From Halomonas sp. TD01 (lineage in GTDB: Bacteria; Pseudomonadota; Gammaproteobacteria; Pseudomonadales; Halomonadaceae): 64,000 bases of DNA. Both the position numbers and the translations under genes were made by a program. Position 1 is the first letter of the stretch, and each line of letters starts with the position of its first letter. This document shows, piece by piece, positions 1 to 8,084 of the stretch. A model generated the notes under the pieces. That model made no database searches, had not been told where the DNA came from, and saw nothing but the letters and a program-made list of their open reading frames with translations. The stretch covers positions 1,302,001 to 1,366,000 of the forward strand of contig NZ_OV350343.1 of assembly GCF_923868895.1 (NCBI RefSeq), written 5' to 3'.

Positions 1-1275
1 TGGGTCTGCGCTGCCGTGCGCGACGAATTGATGCTGGACGGTAATGCACGCCAGAACCTCGCAACCTTCTGCCAGACCTGGGAAGAACCAGAAGTGCACG
101 AGCTGATGGATGCATGCATCGACAAGAACATGATCGACAAGGATGAATATCCGCAGACTGCTGAGATTGAGGCACGTTGCGTCCACATGCTGGCTGATCT
201 CTGGAACGCGCCCGAAGGGCCGGCAACGGGCTGTTCGACGACAGGCTCGAGCGAGGCCGCTATGCTGGGTGGGCTGGCCATGAAACGCCGCTGGGAGGCC
301 AAACGCCGCGCGGATGGCAAGCCAACCGATAAGCCTAATCTCGTGACGGGTCCTGTGCAGGTCTGCTGGCACAAATTCACCCGCTACTGGGATATCGAGC
401 ATCGCGAGATTCCTATGGAGCAGGGGCGGTTGCTGATGACCCCCGAGGAAGCTCTGAAATACTGCGACGAGAACACGATCGGCGTGGTTCCGACCCTCGG
501 TGTGACCTTTACCGGTGAGTATGAGCCTGTAAAAGCCGTCAGCGACGCGCTCGATCAGTTGGAGCGCGATACCGGTCTTGATATCCCAATTCATGTGGAC
601 GGTGCCAGCGGAGGATTTTTAGCACCATTCTGCGCAACGGAACTGGAATGGGACTTTCGCCTTCCGCGGGTGCGCTCGATCAACGCGTCAGGCCACAAGT
701 TCGGCCTCGCGCCACTCGGTGTTGGATGGGTACTGTGGCGCCAGGAAAGCGATCTGCCTGAGGAAATGATCTTTTGGGTCAATTATCTGGGCGGCAACAT
801 GAAGGACATTGCCCTTAATTTCTCGCGGCCTGGCGGGCAGATTGTTTGCCAATACTACAACTTTGTCCGGCTCGGCCGCGAGGGCTACGAAAAGGTGCAC
901 GGGGCCTGTTATGACAGCGCGGCGTTCCTCGCCGCCGAGATCGCCGCATTGGGTCCGTTCGAGATCGTTTTCGACGGGGAACGCAGCCGCGGCATCCCAG
1001 CGGTGTCATGGAAGCTGAAGGACGGCAGTGATCCAGGCTTCACGCTTTTTGATCTTGCCGACCGTTTGCGGGTGCGTGGCTGGCAGGTGCCGGCTTACAC
1101 ACTGCCCTCTAATTGCGAGGATCAGGCGATTCAGCGCATTCTTGTGCGCAACGGTGTCAGCGGGGATTTATGCGCGCTACTGATCGATGACATGAAAGCG
1201 GCATTGGCGCATATTTCGGCTCATCCCAAACAGGTGCCCCTTGCAGAAGAAGACGCCTCAGGGTTCCATCACTAA
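1..1275 (+). CDS. gadB: glutamate decarboxylase, 5'-truncated by the window edge
   Basis: PLP-dependent decarboxylation of glutamate to GABA, which consumes a cytoplasmic proton (group II decarboxylase, GadA/GadB class). The frame is already open at base 1, so about 45 N-terminal residues lie outside the window; the GTG at 16 is an internal codon rather than a credible start. Blocks follow enterobacterial GadB in order: [28 protein letters not shown] and SGHKFG, whose lysine (codon 697-699) is the Schiff-base lysine. The protein ends in His-His, comparable to the C-terminal tail whose His closes the active site at neutral pH in E. coli GadB. No gadC antiporter is in view; the next gene converges on this one. 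Confidence 0.93.
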   Translation, partial: WVCAAVRDELMLDGNARQNLATFCQTWEEPEVHELMDACIDKNMIDKDEYPQTAEIEARCVHMLADLWNAPEGPATGCSTTGSSEAAMLGGLAMKRRWEAKRRADGKPTDKPNLVTGPVQVCWHKFTRYWDIEHREIPMEQGRLLMTPEEALKYCDENTIGVVPTLGVTFTGEYEPVKAVSDALDQLERDTGLDIPIHVDGASGGFLAPFCATELEWDFRLPRVRSINASGHKFGLAPLGVGWVLWRQESDLPEEMIFWVNYLGGNMKDIALNFSRPGGQIVCQYYNFVRLGREGYEKVHGACYDSAAFLAAEIAALGPFEIVFDGERSRGIPAVSWKLKDGSDPGFTLFDLADRLRVRGWQVPAYTLPSNCEDQAIQRILVRNGVSGDLCALLIDDMKAALAHISAHPKQVPLAEEDASGFHH

Positions 1276-1479
1276 TGCACCATTCTATAGCTCCCATTCT
1301 ATAGCTTCGGAGCTTTGAGCTGCTGTCGAAACCTGCTAACGCTCGAATTTACTGTCTTTGAATGCGGATCGCGGGTTTCAACGGATCCGCTTCAGAGTGA
1401 GAAGGCAGGCGGAACGAGATTGCACAGTAGACCAACGCTTTATCGGGGGCGTGTCTTTAAAGTGTGCGGCCTCGATGGA

Positions 1480-2508
1480 CTACTGTTTGACCTTCTCCGC
1501 AGCTGCAACCAATTGCCTTTCGAGTTCGAGAGTGAGGAAGTTCAGCATCCCACTGTCGACGAACTTGCCGCTGACTTCGCCGGCGATTCCGTGCTCGACA
1601 GTCAGTTCGTTCACGAGGTTGAGCTTCAGCTGGGGGGCGCCCTCGGTGAGGTCTAGGTCGCTCAGGTCGACCCAGACGATGTTGGGGCGGGTGGTCGACT
1701 CAAAGACGTAGCGCTTGTTGGTCAGGTCGCTGACAGTTTGCCAAAGGGTCTGGGACGCATCGGGCTTGCCGGGATCCGGGATCCGGAACGGCTGTGCGGC
1801 GTTACGGATGACGCTAAACATGGCCGCGATGGCCTGTAGCTGCGTTTGCGGCTGGTCCAAGCGACTCACGTAATACGCCGCACGGGCGAATCGGTCGCTC
1901 GCGAGGGTCGACCCAGGGATCGGTTGGTCGCCGCCAAGTCCACTGATGGTCTTGACCAGTTCAAGTTGCTGGTCGTACGTGGGTGAGTTCGTCATCACAC
2001 AGTACTCGCGGCTGTGGTAGACCTTGGGCTTCCCATCACTGTACTCGATGATGCACGAATCGCCCGTGGCGTCATCGAGAGCCAAGTGAATCGCTGGCGG
2101 CGTCCCGCCTGTAGGATCTATCATCTGCACCACTTGAACGCCAGATTTTTCAATCCATTCGACGGCTTCTGCTACGGTGGCGTAGTTGTCGAGGAAGTAC
2201 TGCATCCAGATGGCCTGACTCAACTGAGTGCGGCTGTCGTCCTGGGGGCCGTAGTCCGACTCCGCCAACCACAGCACGTGACCCGCCAGGCCGGCTTCAT
2301 TCAGGCCATCGACCGAGATCATGTCGAAGGCGGTCGCAACGACGCTCCCGTACTTCGATGTCCATGTCAGCTTTCCCTGCACCCCGTCGTCGCGTGTGAT
2401 GCCTTTCGGCTGCGTCCACAGATTTGTCATCAGGTCTTTGTGAAAGTCCATGTTACGGCCAACAATGACCGACCCGTTGGCGTTTGGCCAAACCACTCGC
2501 GTGCACAT
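1480..2508 (-). CDS. linear amide C-N hydrolase, choloylglycine hydrolase / penicillin V acylase family
   Basis: Ntn-hydrolase of about 342 aa that cleaves a non-peptide amide; the substrate cannot be told (conjugated bile salt, penicillin V, acyl-homoserine lactone or another N-acyl compound). I place the start at 2508, not at the open-frame limit 2634, because this gives Met-Cys at the N-terminus: Cys2 is the catalytic nucleophile of the family, and AGAGGAG lies just upstream. In this numbering Arg18 and Asp21 (GRNMDF), Asn70 (GLNEAG), Asn174 (TNSPTYD) and Arg206 (SDRF) match the family's catalytic and oxyanion residues. There is no signal peptide, so it is probably cytoplasmic, unlike many Gram-negative relatives. 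It converges on gadB across a 204-bp gap. Confidence 0.85.
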   Translation of the reverse strand: MCTRVVWPNANGSVIVGRNMDFHKDLMTNLWTQPKGITRDDGVQGKLTWTSKYGSVVATAFDMISVDGLNEAGLAGHVLWLAESDYGPQDDSRTQLSQAIWMQYFLDNYATVAEAVEWIEKSGVQVVQMIDPTGGTPPAIHLALDDATGDSCIIEYSDGKPKVYHSREYCVMTNSPTYDQQLELVKTISGLGGDQPIPGSTLASDRFARAAYYVSRLDQPQTQLQAIAAMFSVIRNAAQPFRIPDPGKPDASQTLWQTVSDLTNKRYVFESTTRPNIVWVDLSDLDLTEGAPQLKLNLVNELTVEHGIAGEVSGKFVDSGMLNFLTLELERQLVAAAEKVKQ

Positions 2509-2903
2509 ACGGCTACTCCTCTCGCTACATTGCAACTGACACATTGCCAGAATAGGTCCCGCATCGTCTCCGCCGTGTATCGGCAGTATAAGCCACCTTC
2601 TGGGAGATCGACCAGATTGGGCTACCCTACCCAAACTGGGACAGATTCTCTGTTTATGCCAATCACAATGCTGCTGATAAATTCAGCGGCGGACTGGGAG
2701 CGAGAGTTTGACGTCGAGAATCGCGCTCAGGGAGATTCTTTATGACTTAAGGGAGTCTGCCTGCCGATAGCAATAACGACTACGATGTATCTTAATCTCC
2801 CTTAAAACCACTTGATGTTGGAAGAGCGTTTGCTGCTTAATCAGCGCAAATTGCTCGGTTCTATATCCGAGTTCTGGTTTGAAAACGTTGGGGATATCGG
2901 CAA
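2509..2903. other. 395-bp intergenic region with an inverted repeat
   Basis: This divergent region separates the amidohydrolase from mscL. I see no credible gene. It holds a perfect 9-bp inverted repeat, TTAAGGGAG (2747-2755) and CTCCCTTAA (2797-2805), separated by 41 bases. The right arm can also pair with AGGGAGATT-type sequence at 2729-2737, so two alternative stems are possible. Whether it is an operator pair, a leader structure or chance cannot be decided from the sequence. Confidence 0.4.
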
Positions 2904-3401
2904 ATGTCTAAATTTTTTAAGGAATTCCGCGAGTTTGCGGTGAAGGGAAACGTAGTTGATATGGCCGTCGGCATCATTATTGGTGGTGCATTCACGCTGA
3001 TTGTGAAAAGTCTGGTCGCCGATGTTATGAACCCATTGATTGGGCTGATGGTGGGTGGGATTGATTTTTCGAACCTCTTTGTCGTGCTAAGAGAAGGAGG
3101 TATTGGGGGGCCTTATGCCACGCTTGCTGACGCTCAGGCGGCAGGGGCAGTAACGCTTAACGTTGGGTTATTTATTAATGCGGTGGTGAGCTTTGCGATT
3201 GTCGCGTTTGTGGTGTTTTTACTGGTTCGCACGATTAACCGAATGAAACGGGAAGAGGCGGTTGCGCCTGCTGACCCCACTGAAAAGCCTTGCCCATACT
3301 GCTTTATGGTGGTGCCTATTAAAGCAGTGCGCTGCGGCCATTGCACGTCTGAATTAACCGCTGAGGACGCGGCTGAAATGACGTCAGGTTTGGTTAAATA
3401 A
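2904..3401 (+). CDS. mscL: large-conductance mechanosensitive channel MscL with a C-terminal zinc-ribbon-like tail
   Basis: Homopentameric inner-membrane channel that opens under membrane tension and releases solutes on osmotic down-shock. The N-terminal amphipathic helix ([20 protein letters not shown]) and TM1 ([19 protein letters not shown]) are canonical, and TM2 lies at about residues 84-110. The protein has 165 aa against 136 in E. coli. The extra C-terminal part carries CPYC and CGHC spaced by ten residues, a probable zinc ribbon or redox-sensitive tail as seen in some other MscL proteins. The role fits a halophile that must shed compatible solutes such as ectoine. The gene is monocistronic and followed by a strong terminator. 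Confidence 0.96.
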   Translation: MSKFFKEFREFAVKGNVVDMAVGIIIGGAFTLIVKSLVADVMNPLIGLMVGGIDFSNLFVVLREGGIGGPYATLADAQAAGAVTLNVGLFINAVVSFAIVAFVVFLLVRTINRMKREEAVAPADPTEKPCPYCFMVVPIKAVRCGHCTSELTAEDAAEMTSGLVK

Positions 3402-3420
3402 CGCGTTAATAGGTAAAGAA

Positions 3421-3447
3421 AAAGGGTGCCCATTGGGCACCCTTTTT
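3421..3447. terminator. bidirectional intrinsic terminator between mscL and hemY
   Basis: The arms AAAGGGTGCCC and GGGCACCCTTT form an 11-bp stem with a three-base loop. Runs of A before it and T after it let it stop both mscL (+) and the hemCDXY transcript (-). Confidence 0.9.
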
Positions 3448-3469
3448 GATTGACGGCTTTCTGACGACG

Positions 3470-4735
3470 TTAAGCGCTGTTCTTCACGGCTTTTTTGGGC
3501 TCACTTTGCTTGCTGTCATTGGCGTCGCTTGGTTGTGGAAGCGAGGGCAGTGACTTAGCGAGCATATCCACACTGTGGCGGTAGTAGAGCTGGCTTTTGT
3601 TGTGTTCGCCAAGGCTTGCATAGAGGCGAGCAAGCTCGGCGCATACTTCACCGTTGGGGCGTTGACGTTGACTGGCTTCAAAGTACTCCAGCGCTTTTTC
3701 CCACTTGCCAGTACGCAGCGAAAGGCGGCCGCAGGCAAGCAATAGTTCAGGGTCGTTGGGGCGCTCTTGCAGCCATTTCTCCGCTTTTGCTAATTGGCGT
3801 GAGGCATCTACGTTAAGCAGGCCGTAGCGTTTCACCAAACGCGCATCCCAGTGGCTGTCAAGCGAGTGGTTAAGCAAGCGCTCGGCGATAGGCTCTTCGT
3901 TGGCCTGTAAAAGTGCCTCGGTATAGAGCACGATTAGCTCTGTATTGCCGCGTAGATAGTCCGGCATATCGGCCCATAGCCCGCGCACCCGCTCGATATT
4001 CGTGGGGTTTTTGGCCTCAAAAACAATCAATTCACGGTACGCTTTGAATTCCAACTGCTCACGCTCTTGCTGTGTAATCAGCTTTTGCGCAGACAAACGC
4101 GGTATTAACTGGCGTAAGCCTTCCCAATCGTTAACGCTTAGGTGCACTTGCTTAAGAAGCTTGAGCACTTGCGGGTGGTTGGGCAGCTTCTTATCCAAGC
4201 GATTCAAAATGGCCAGTGCTTCTTCAGGTTGCTGACGATCAACCATCAGTTGAGCCTGCATCAGACCAATGGCCGTATCAGCCCCTTCGGTAGTGAGCTG
4301 AGCCTGGTTTAAATGCTCTTGAGACTGCTCATGGTGGCCTTGGTAATGCGCCGCCAGTGCCGCAGAAAGGTAGTTTACAAGTGGTGTGCTGGAATCGTCA
4401 GCCGCTCGCACCAGCGTTTTCTCGGCTTTTTTCCAGCGGCCTTCGGTTAAGGCAACCAAACCGCGCACGGTACGTTTCATTGCACGACGATTGCGGGCAC
4501 GGCTATTCCAGGTGCGAAAACGCCCCACCGGACGAATAATGCCGCTGAGCAGGCGCAATGCAAAGTGCAAGATGATGAAAGCACCCAGCAGTAGCACCAA
4601 GCCGAACCAGAATGACGTTTGTACCGAGGTGTCACCAACGCGTATTAACCAATAGCCAGGCACCGACATCATCAGATGCCCGAACAATGCGCCGACCGCC
4701 AAGCCGGCAACAATTAAGAGAATTAGTTTTCTCAT
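3470..4735 (-). CDS. hemY: HemY, inner-membrane TPR protein of the haem-biosynthesis operon
   Basis: HemY of the enterobacterial type (not protoporphyrinogen oxidase). Two N-terminal membrane segments (about residues 3-22 and 42-64) anchor a tetratricopeptide domain, visible as repeated pairs of helices at about 95-160, 165-190 and 330-390. Its biochemical role is unsettled; it is thought to help organise late haem synthesis at the membrane. The ATG overlaps the hemX stop by four bases, so the two are translationally coupled. The 421-aa length and the place at the end of hemCDXY match the family. The C-terminal tail is rich in Lys and Ser. Confidence 0.9.
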   Translation of the reverse strand: MRKLILLIVAGLAVGALFGHLMMSVPGYWLIRVGDTSVQTSFWFGLVLLLGAFIILHFALRLLSGIIRPVGRFRTWNSRARNRRAMKRTVRGLVALTEGRWKKAEKTLVRAADDSSTPLVNYLSAALAAHYQGHHEQSQEHLNQAQLTTEGADTAIGLMQAQLMVDRQQPEEALAILNRLDKKLPNHPQVLKLLKQVHLSVNDWEGLRQLIPRLSAQKLITQQEREQLEFKAYRELIVFEAKNPTNIERVRGLWADMPDYLRGNTELIVLYTEALLQANEEPIAERLLNHSLDSHWDARLVKRYGLLNVDASRQLAKAEKWLQERPNDPELLLACGRLSLRTGKWEKALEYFEASQRQRPNGEVCAELARLYASLGEHNKSQLYYRHSVDMLAKSLPSLPQPSDANDSKQSEPKKAVKNSA

Positions 4736-6210
4736 GCATCACCTCCACCTTGGCGACGCGACTCAAAGCGGTTTTCAATAAAACCCGCTAGCGCCTGTTG
4801 CGAAGCGCTAATGTCCGGTAGCTCAGGTTGCACCTGGGTTTGCTTCAGTTCTTGCAGGCGAGCAATAACGCTTTGGGTCTCTTCACGTTCGGTGTCGTAG
4901 TAGCCGTTGAGCAGCGCTAGTGACTTATCGATGCTTGCCTCAAAAAGCGCTTGCTCTTCTTTCAGCAGTGCCAACTGAGACTGTTCAAGAATCAGGCGCA
5001 GGCTTTGACGCAAGTAGGACTCTTGCTCTGGTGTAATCAGTGTTTCTAACGCTTCGTCGTGCTGACGAATCACCACAAGATCTTTTAACTCTTCACCAAA
5101 GCGGGCCAACTGACGTTGGAAAGTGCCAGTGGGCGGCTGCTCAATGCTAGAGGTAACGGCGCGCTCTTCTATCTCTTGTGACAGGCGTAGGTCAGCGATA
5201 CGCTCTTGCTGAGCGTTCAACGCGAGATAAATACCGGTGCGATCAACCTGCGGTACGGCGTCCAGGGCGGCAAGTTCATTCGCAATTTCACGGCGTACTG
5301 GCGTTAATGCCGGATTGTCGGCATCGACCAAGCGAGCGTCGGCAGTGCGCAGCAGGGCGGCAGCACCTTCAACGTCACCTTCCAACTGCAGGCGCTGGTT
5401 GGCTAGCCGTAACAGGTAAGCGGCTTCAGCATGCAGCCAGTCACGCTCGTCGGTCTCTTGCTCTTGAGAGAGCTGTGCTAGCACGTTGTCTAGTGTGCTG
5501 TTGACCTCTCCGCGGTAGCTATCCAGCTCGCTACGCAGTTCGCTCATCGTGCTGTCCAGCGCTTGGTTGCGCTCGGCTTCGCTGTTCTCAATACGCGATG
5601 CTAGGTCGCTAACCGCTTGCTGTGAGGCACTGCTTTGCGCCTGCTGGGCGAGCTCGTCTATACGCTGCTGCTGATTATCCAAGCGCTGCCAGCCCTGCCA
5701 AGCGGCAAACGCGACGGCGAGTGCCAGGATAATCACCAGCGCAATGGCAATACCACTGCCTTTGCCACCACCACTGCCACTGTTCGTGGAGCTATTCGTG
5801 GAAGAAGGGGGAACGTGCGCAGCATTTCCAGATGCGCTACTGCTTGTTGGTTTAGTGCTGGCCGTCTGCTTGGTTCCTGCTGACGATTTAACGTCTGTTG
5901 AAGACTTAGGTTCTGCTGAAGACTTCGTATCAGTTGCCTGTTGGGGGTCAGCGCTTGGTTTGGTCGAAGCTTGGCCATTATTGGTGTTCGCCGACACGGT
6001 GCTGGCATTAGCTGCGTTATTGCCCCCTTTATTGCGGCGACGCGAGCGGCTGTTTTTAGCAGCGTAAGAAGACGCTGCCGTATTCCCTGCCGTTGATGTT
6101 TCGCTGCTCGACGAGTCTGACGCGGCAGTGTCGCTTGGTTTGGCGTCGTATTGAGATTCATCGGCAGACGCGTTGTGTACGCCTTCCTGATCGTTTGGTT
6201 GTTTGCTCAT
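4732..6210 (-). CDS. hemX: HemX, membrane protein of the hemCDXY operon
   Basis: HemX family protein (492 aa). It is often labelled uroporphyrinogen-III C-methyltransferase, but no methyltransferase motif is visible and the role is not established. The first 150 or so residues are a disordered tail dominated by Ser, Thr, Ala, Asn and Lys. One membrane helix follows (GIAIALVIILALAVAFAAW), then a coiled coil rich in Gln and a periplasmic helical domain. It starts 16 bases after the hemD stop and overlaps hemY by four bases, so it is the third gene of a four-gene operon. The low-complexity head is the part most likely to vary between strains. Confidence 0.87.
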   Translation of the reverse strand: MSKQPNDQEGVHNASADESQYDAKPSDTAASDSSSSETSTAGNTAASSYAAKNSRSRRRNKGGNNAANASTVSANTNNGQASTKPSADPQQATDTKSSAEPKSSTDVKSSAGTKQTASTKPTSSSASGNAAHVPPSSTNSSTNSGSGGGKGSGIAIALVIILALAVAFAAWQGWQRLDNQQQRIDELAQQAQSSASQQAVSDLASRIENSEAERNQALDSTMSELRSELDSYRGEVNSTLDNVLAQLSQEQETDERDWLHAEAAYLLRLANQRLQLEGDVEGAAALLRTADARLVDADNPALTPVRREIANELAALDAVPQVDRTGIYLALNAQQERIADLRLSQEIEERAVTSSIEQPPTGTFQRQLARFGEELKDLVVIRQHDEALETLITPEQESYLRQSLRLILEQSQLALLKEEQALFEASIDKSLALLNGYYDTEREETQSVIARLQELKQTQVQPELPDISASQQALAGFIENRFESRRQGGGDA

Positions 6211-6226
6211 CTGTCGCTAGCCCTTA

Positions 6227-7006
6227 TTAAGTTCCTTGATCGACATCGGCACCCTTTGGGTTGCAGGACCGACCCAACGCTGCTGCCAGTGCAGCTGGCG
6301 TTGCTCCCGACGCCACCTTGAGGTCACGAAAACCCAGTTTACCGGCCAGTTTAGCTAAACGGTGACTGGAAACGATTAGCGGTTGGTTCAACGCTGCTTG
6401 TTCACACCATCTTGCCAGATGTTGAAGCAGTTCGCCGCTGGTAGCGATTAACGCTCGATAATCGCCTGATAATAGACGTTGCTGCATGGCCGGCGTTGGC
6501 GCTTGATATACACGTCGATACACCGCGGTGCGGGTAACATTGGCCCCGCGAGCGCTTAGTGTCTCTGCTAATAATGAGCGACCACCCTCACCAGCCACTA
6601 GCAAGACACGCTGATGCGTAAGCGTTTTGAGTGAGGCAAGTGACAACAGCGCCTCGCTCGTGTCTTCTCCGTGGTCAGGCGAAGGAATATGGACACGCAC
6701 ACCCAGCTGTTCAAATAGTACGCTTGCCGTTGCACGGCCCACACTATAGTAGTTAATGCCCACCGGCAGTTGGGGCCAATAGCGATCAAGCGCTTCGCTT
6801 AAACAGTAAGCGGCAAAGGGGCTGACCACCACTATTTTATGGTACTGATCAATATCTAACCAAATACTGCGCTGAACGTGATCCTCGGGCAACGACTCTA
6901 AGCGCATAACGTCAAGTTGCTCAACAGAGGCTCCCTGAGCACGCAGCGAGTCTGCTAAGGCTGTTCCCCGTTCACCAGGGCGGCAGATCAGTACCGGTTG
7001 ACTCAT
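6227..7006 (-). CDS. hemD: uroporphyrinogen-III synthase
   Basis: Cyclises hydroxymethylbilane with inversion of ring D to give uroporphyrinogen III, the step after HemC and the branch point to haem, sirohaem and cobalamin. The 259-aa protein has the family's weakly conserved two-domain layout: RPGERG near the N-terminus, a hinge near [25 protein letters not shown], and the C-terminal block [11 protein letters not shown] before [15 protein letters not shown]. Sequence conservation in HemD is low, so much of the certainty comes from position. The start overlaps the hemC stop by four bases and hemX follows after 16 bases. Confidence 0.92.
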   Translation of the reverse strand: MSQPVLICRPGERGTALADSLRAQGASVEQLDVMRLESLPEDHVQRSIWLDIDQYHKIVVVSPFAAYCLSEALDRYWPQLPVGINYYSVGRATASVLFEQLGVRVHIPSPDHGEDTSEALLSLASLKTLTHQRVLLVAGEGGRSLLAETLSARGANVTRTAVYRRVYQAPTPAMQQRLLSGDYRALIATSGELLQHLARWCEQAALNQPLIVSSHRLAKLAGKLGFRDLKVASGATPAALAAALGRSCNPKGADVDQGT

Positions 7007-7947
7007 ACGTTGCGGCCATACACCTCGGCTAAAATATCGCCTGCCCCTTGATCCAACAGCTCTTCGGCGATTCGGATACCCAGGGCTTCGGGCTCATGAA
7101 TAGAGCCACTGCCTTCTGCACGCAGTACCTCAGTGCCCTCTGGGTTGCCCACTAATCCCCGCAGCCAAATGGTCTCATTGGCTTTATCCAGCACCGCGTG
7201 CCCCGCGATAGGCACTTGGCAGCCGCCTTCCAAACGCGTGTTCATGGCGCGTTCGGCACGCACACGGGTAGCGGTGTCGGGGTCATCCAGTGGGGCTAAT
7301 ATTCCAATTAACTCTGGATCATGGAGACGACACTCAATGCCTAGTGCCCCTTGGCCGCAAGCGGGAAGGCATATTTCAGGCGGCAGTGCTTGGGCAATGC
7401 GCTCATCGAGACCTAAGCGCTTCAAACCAGAGGTGGCGAGAATAATGGCATCAAATTCGCCCGCATCTAATTTAGCTAGGCGAGTCTGCACGTTTCCGCG
7501 TAGATTAAGAATCTGCAGGTCAGGCCGGGCTTCGCGCATTTGCAAGCCACGGCGCAGACTGGCGGTGCCGATTCGCGCACCCTCCGGTAGCTCTTCTATG
7601 CTGTTATAGTGGTTGGAAACAAACGCATCTGTTGGATCGGCACCTTCCAAAATGACAGAAAGTCCGAGCCCTTCAGGAAAGTGCATGGGAACATCTTTCA
7701 TTGAATGCACGGCGATATCCGCACGCCCATCGAGCATGGCGTCCTCTAGCTCTTTCACAAAGAGTCCTTTACCACCAATCTTGGAAAGCGGCGTATCAAG
7801 AATTTTATCTCCTTTGGTGGAGAGCGCAATAAGCTCGACTTCAAGGCCGCTATGTGCCGCCATCAAGCGGTCGCGGACGTGTTCGGCTTGCCACATAGCA
7901 AGCTGGCTTTTACGCGTAGCAATGCGCAATTTAGTGATGGATGACAC
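7003..7947 (-). CDS. hemC: porphobilinogen deaminase (hydroxymethylbilane synthase)
   Basis: Joins four porphobilinogen molecules into hydroxymethylbilane in the cytoplasm. The 314-aa protein shows the N-terminal [12 protein letters not shown] block, the catalytic aspartate Asp85 in HSMKDVP, the arginine-rich substrate sites ([20 protein letters not shown]) and Cys243 in [10 protein letters not shown], which carries the dipyrromethane cofactor. It is the first gene of hemCDXY. The upstream gap to 8085 is shared with the divergent PAS-LOV-GGDEF-EAL gene and must hold both promoters. Confidence 0.97.
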   Translation of the reverse strand: MSSITKLRIATRKSQLAMWQAEHVRDRLMAAHSGLEVELIALSTKGDKILDTPLSKIGGKGLFVKELEDAMLDGRADIAVHSMKDVPMHFPEGLGLSVILEGADPTDAFVSNHYNSIEELPEGARIGTASLRRGLQMREARPDLQILNLRGNVQTRLAKLDAGEFDAIILATSGLKRLGLDERIAQALPPEICLPACGQGALGIECRLHDPELIGILAPLDDPDTATRVRAERAMNTRLEGGCQVPIAGHAVLDKANETIWLRGLVGNPEGTEVLRAEGSGSIHEPEALGIRIAEELLDQGAGDILAEVYGRNV

Positions 7948-8084
7948 GTGATTCTCCCTTTGCCGCTGACAGGTCGCGACGAACTATGATAAGTCTCATC
8001 ATAAAGCACCCAGCTACACAGTAAAAATAACCGGCCGAAATTATGGTCAGTGCTGTAAGGCAATCCACACGTTTAGGTGATGCC

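Noticed and set aside
1276..1479. Direct repeat CATTCTATAGCT between gadB and the amidohydrolase
   Set aside because: Only two short copies in a convergent gap; no hairpin with T-tract could be confirmed, so it is not called as a terminator.
2014..2745. Long 243-aa ORF on the plus strand opposite the amidohydrolase
   Set aside because: It is antisense to a gene with all catalytic residues and a good ribosome-binding site, and the product resembles nothing known.
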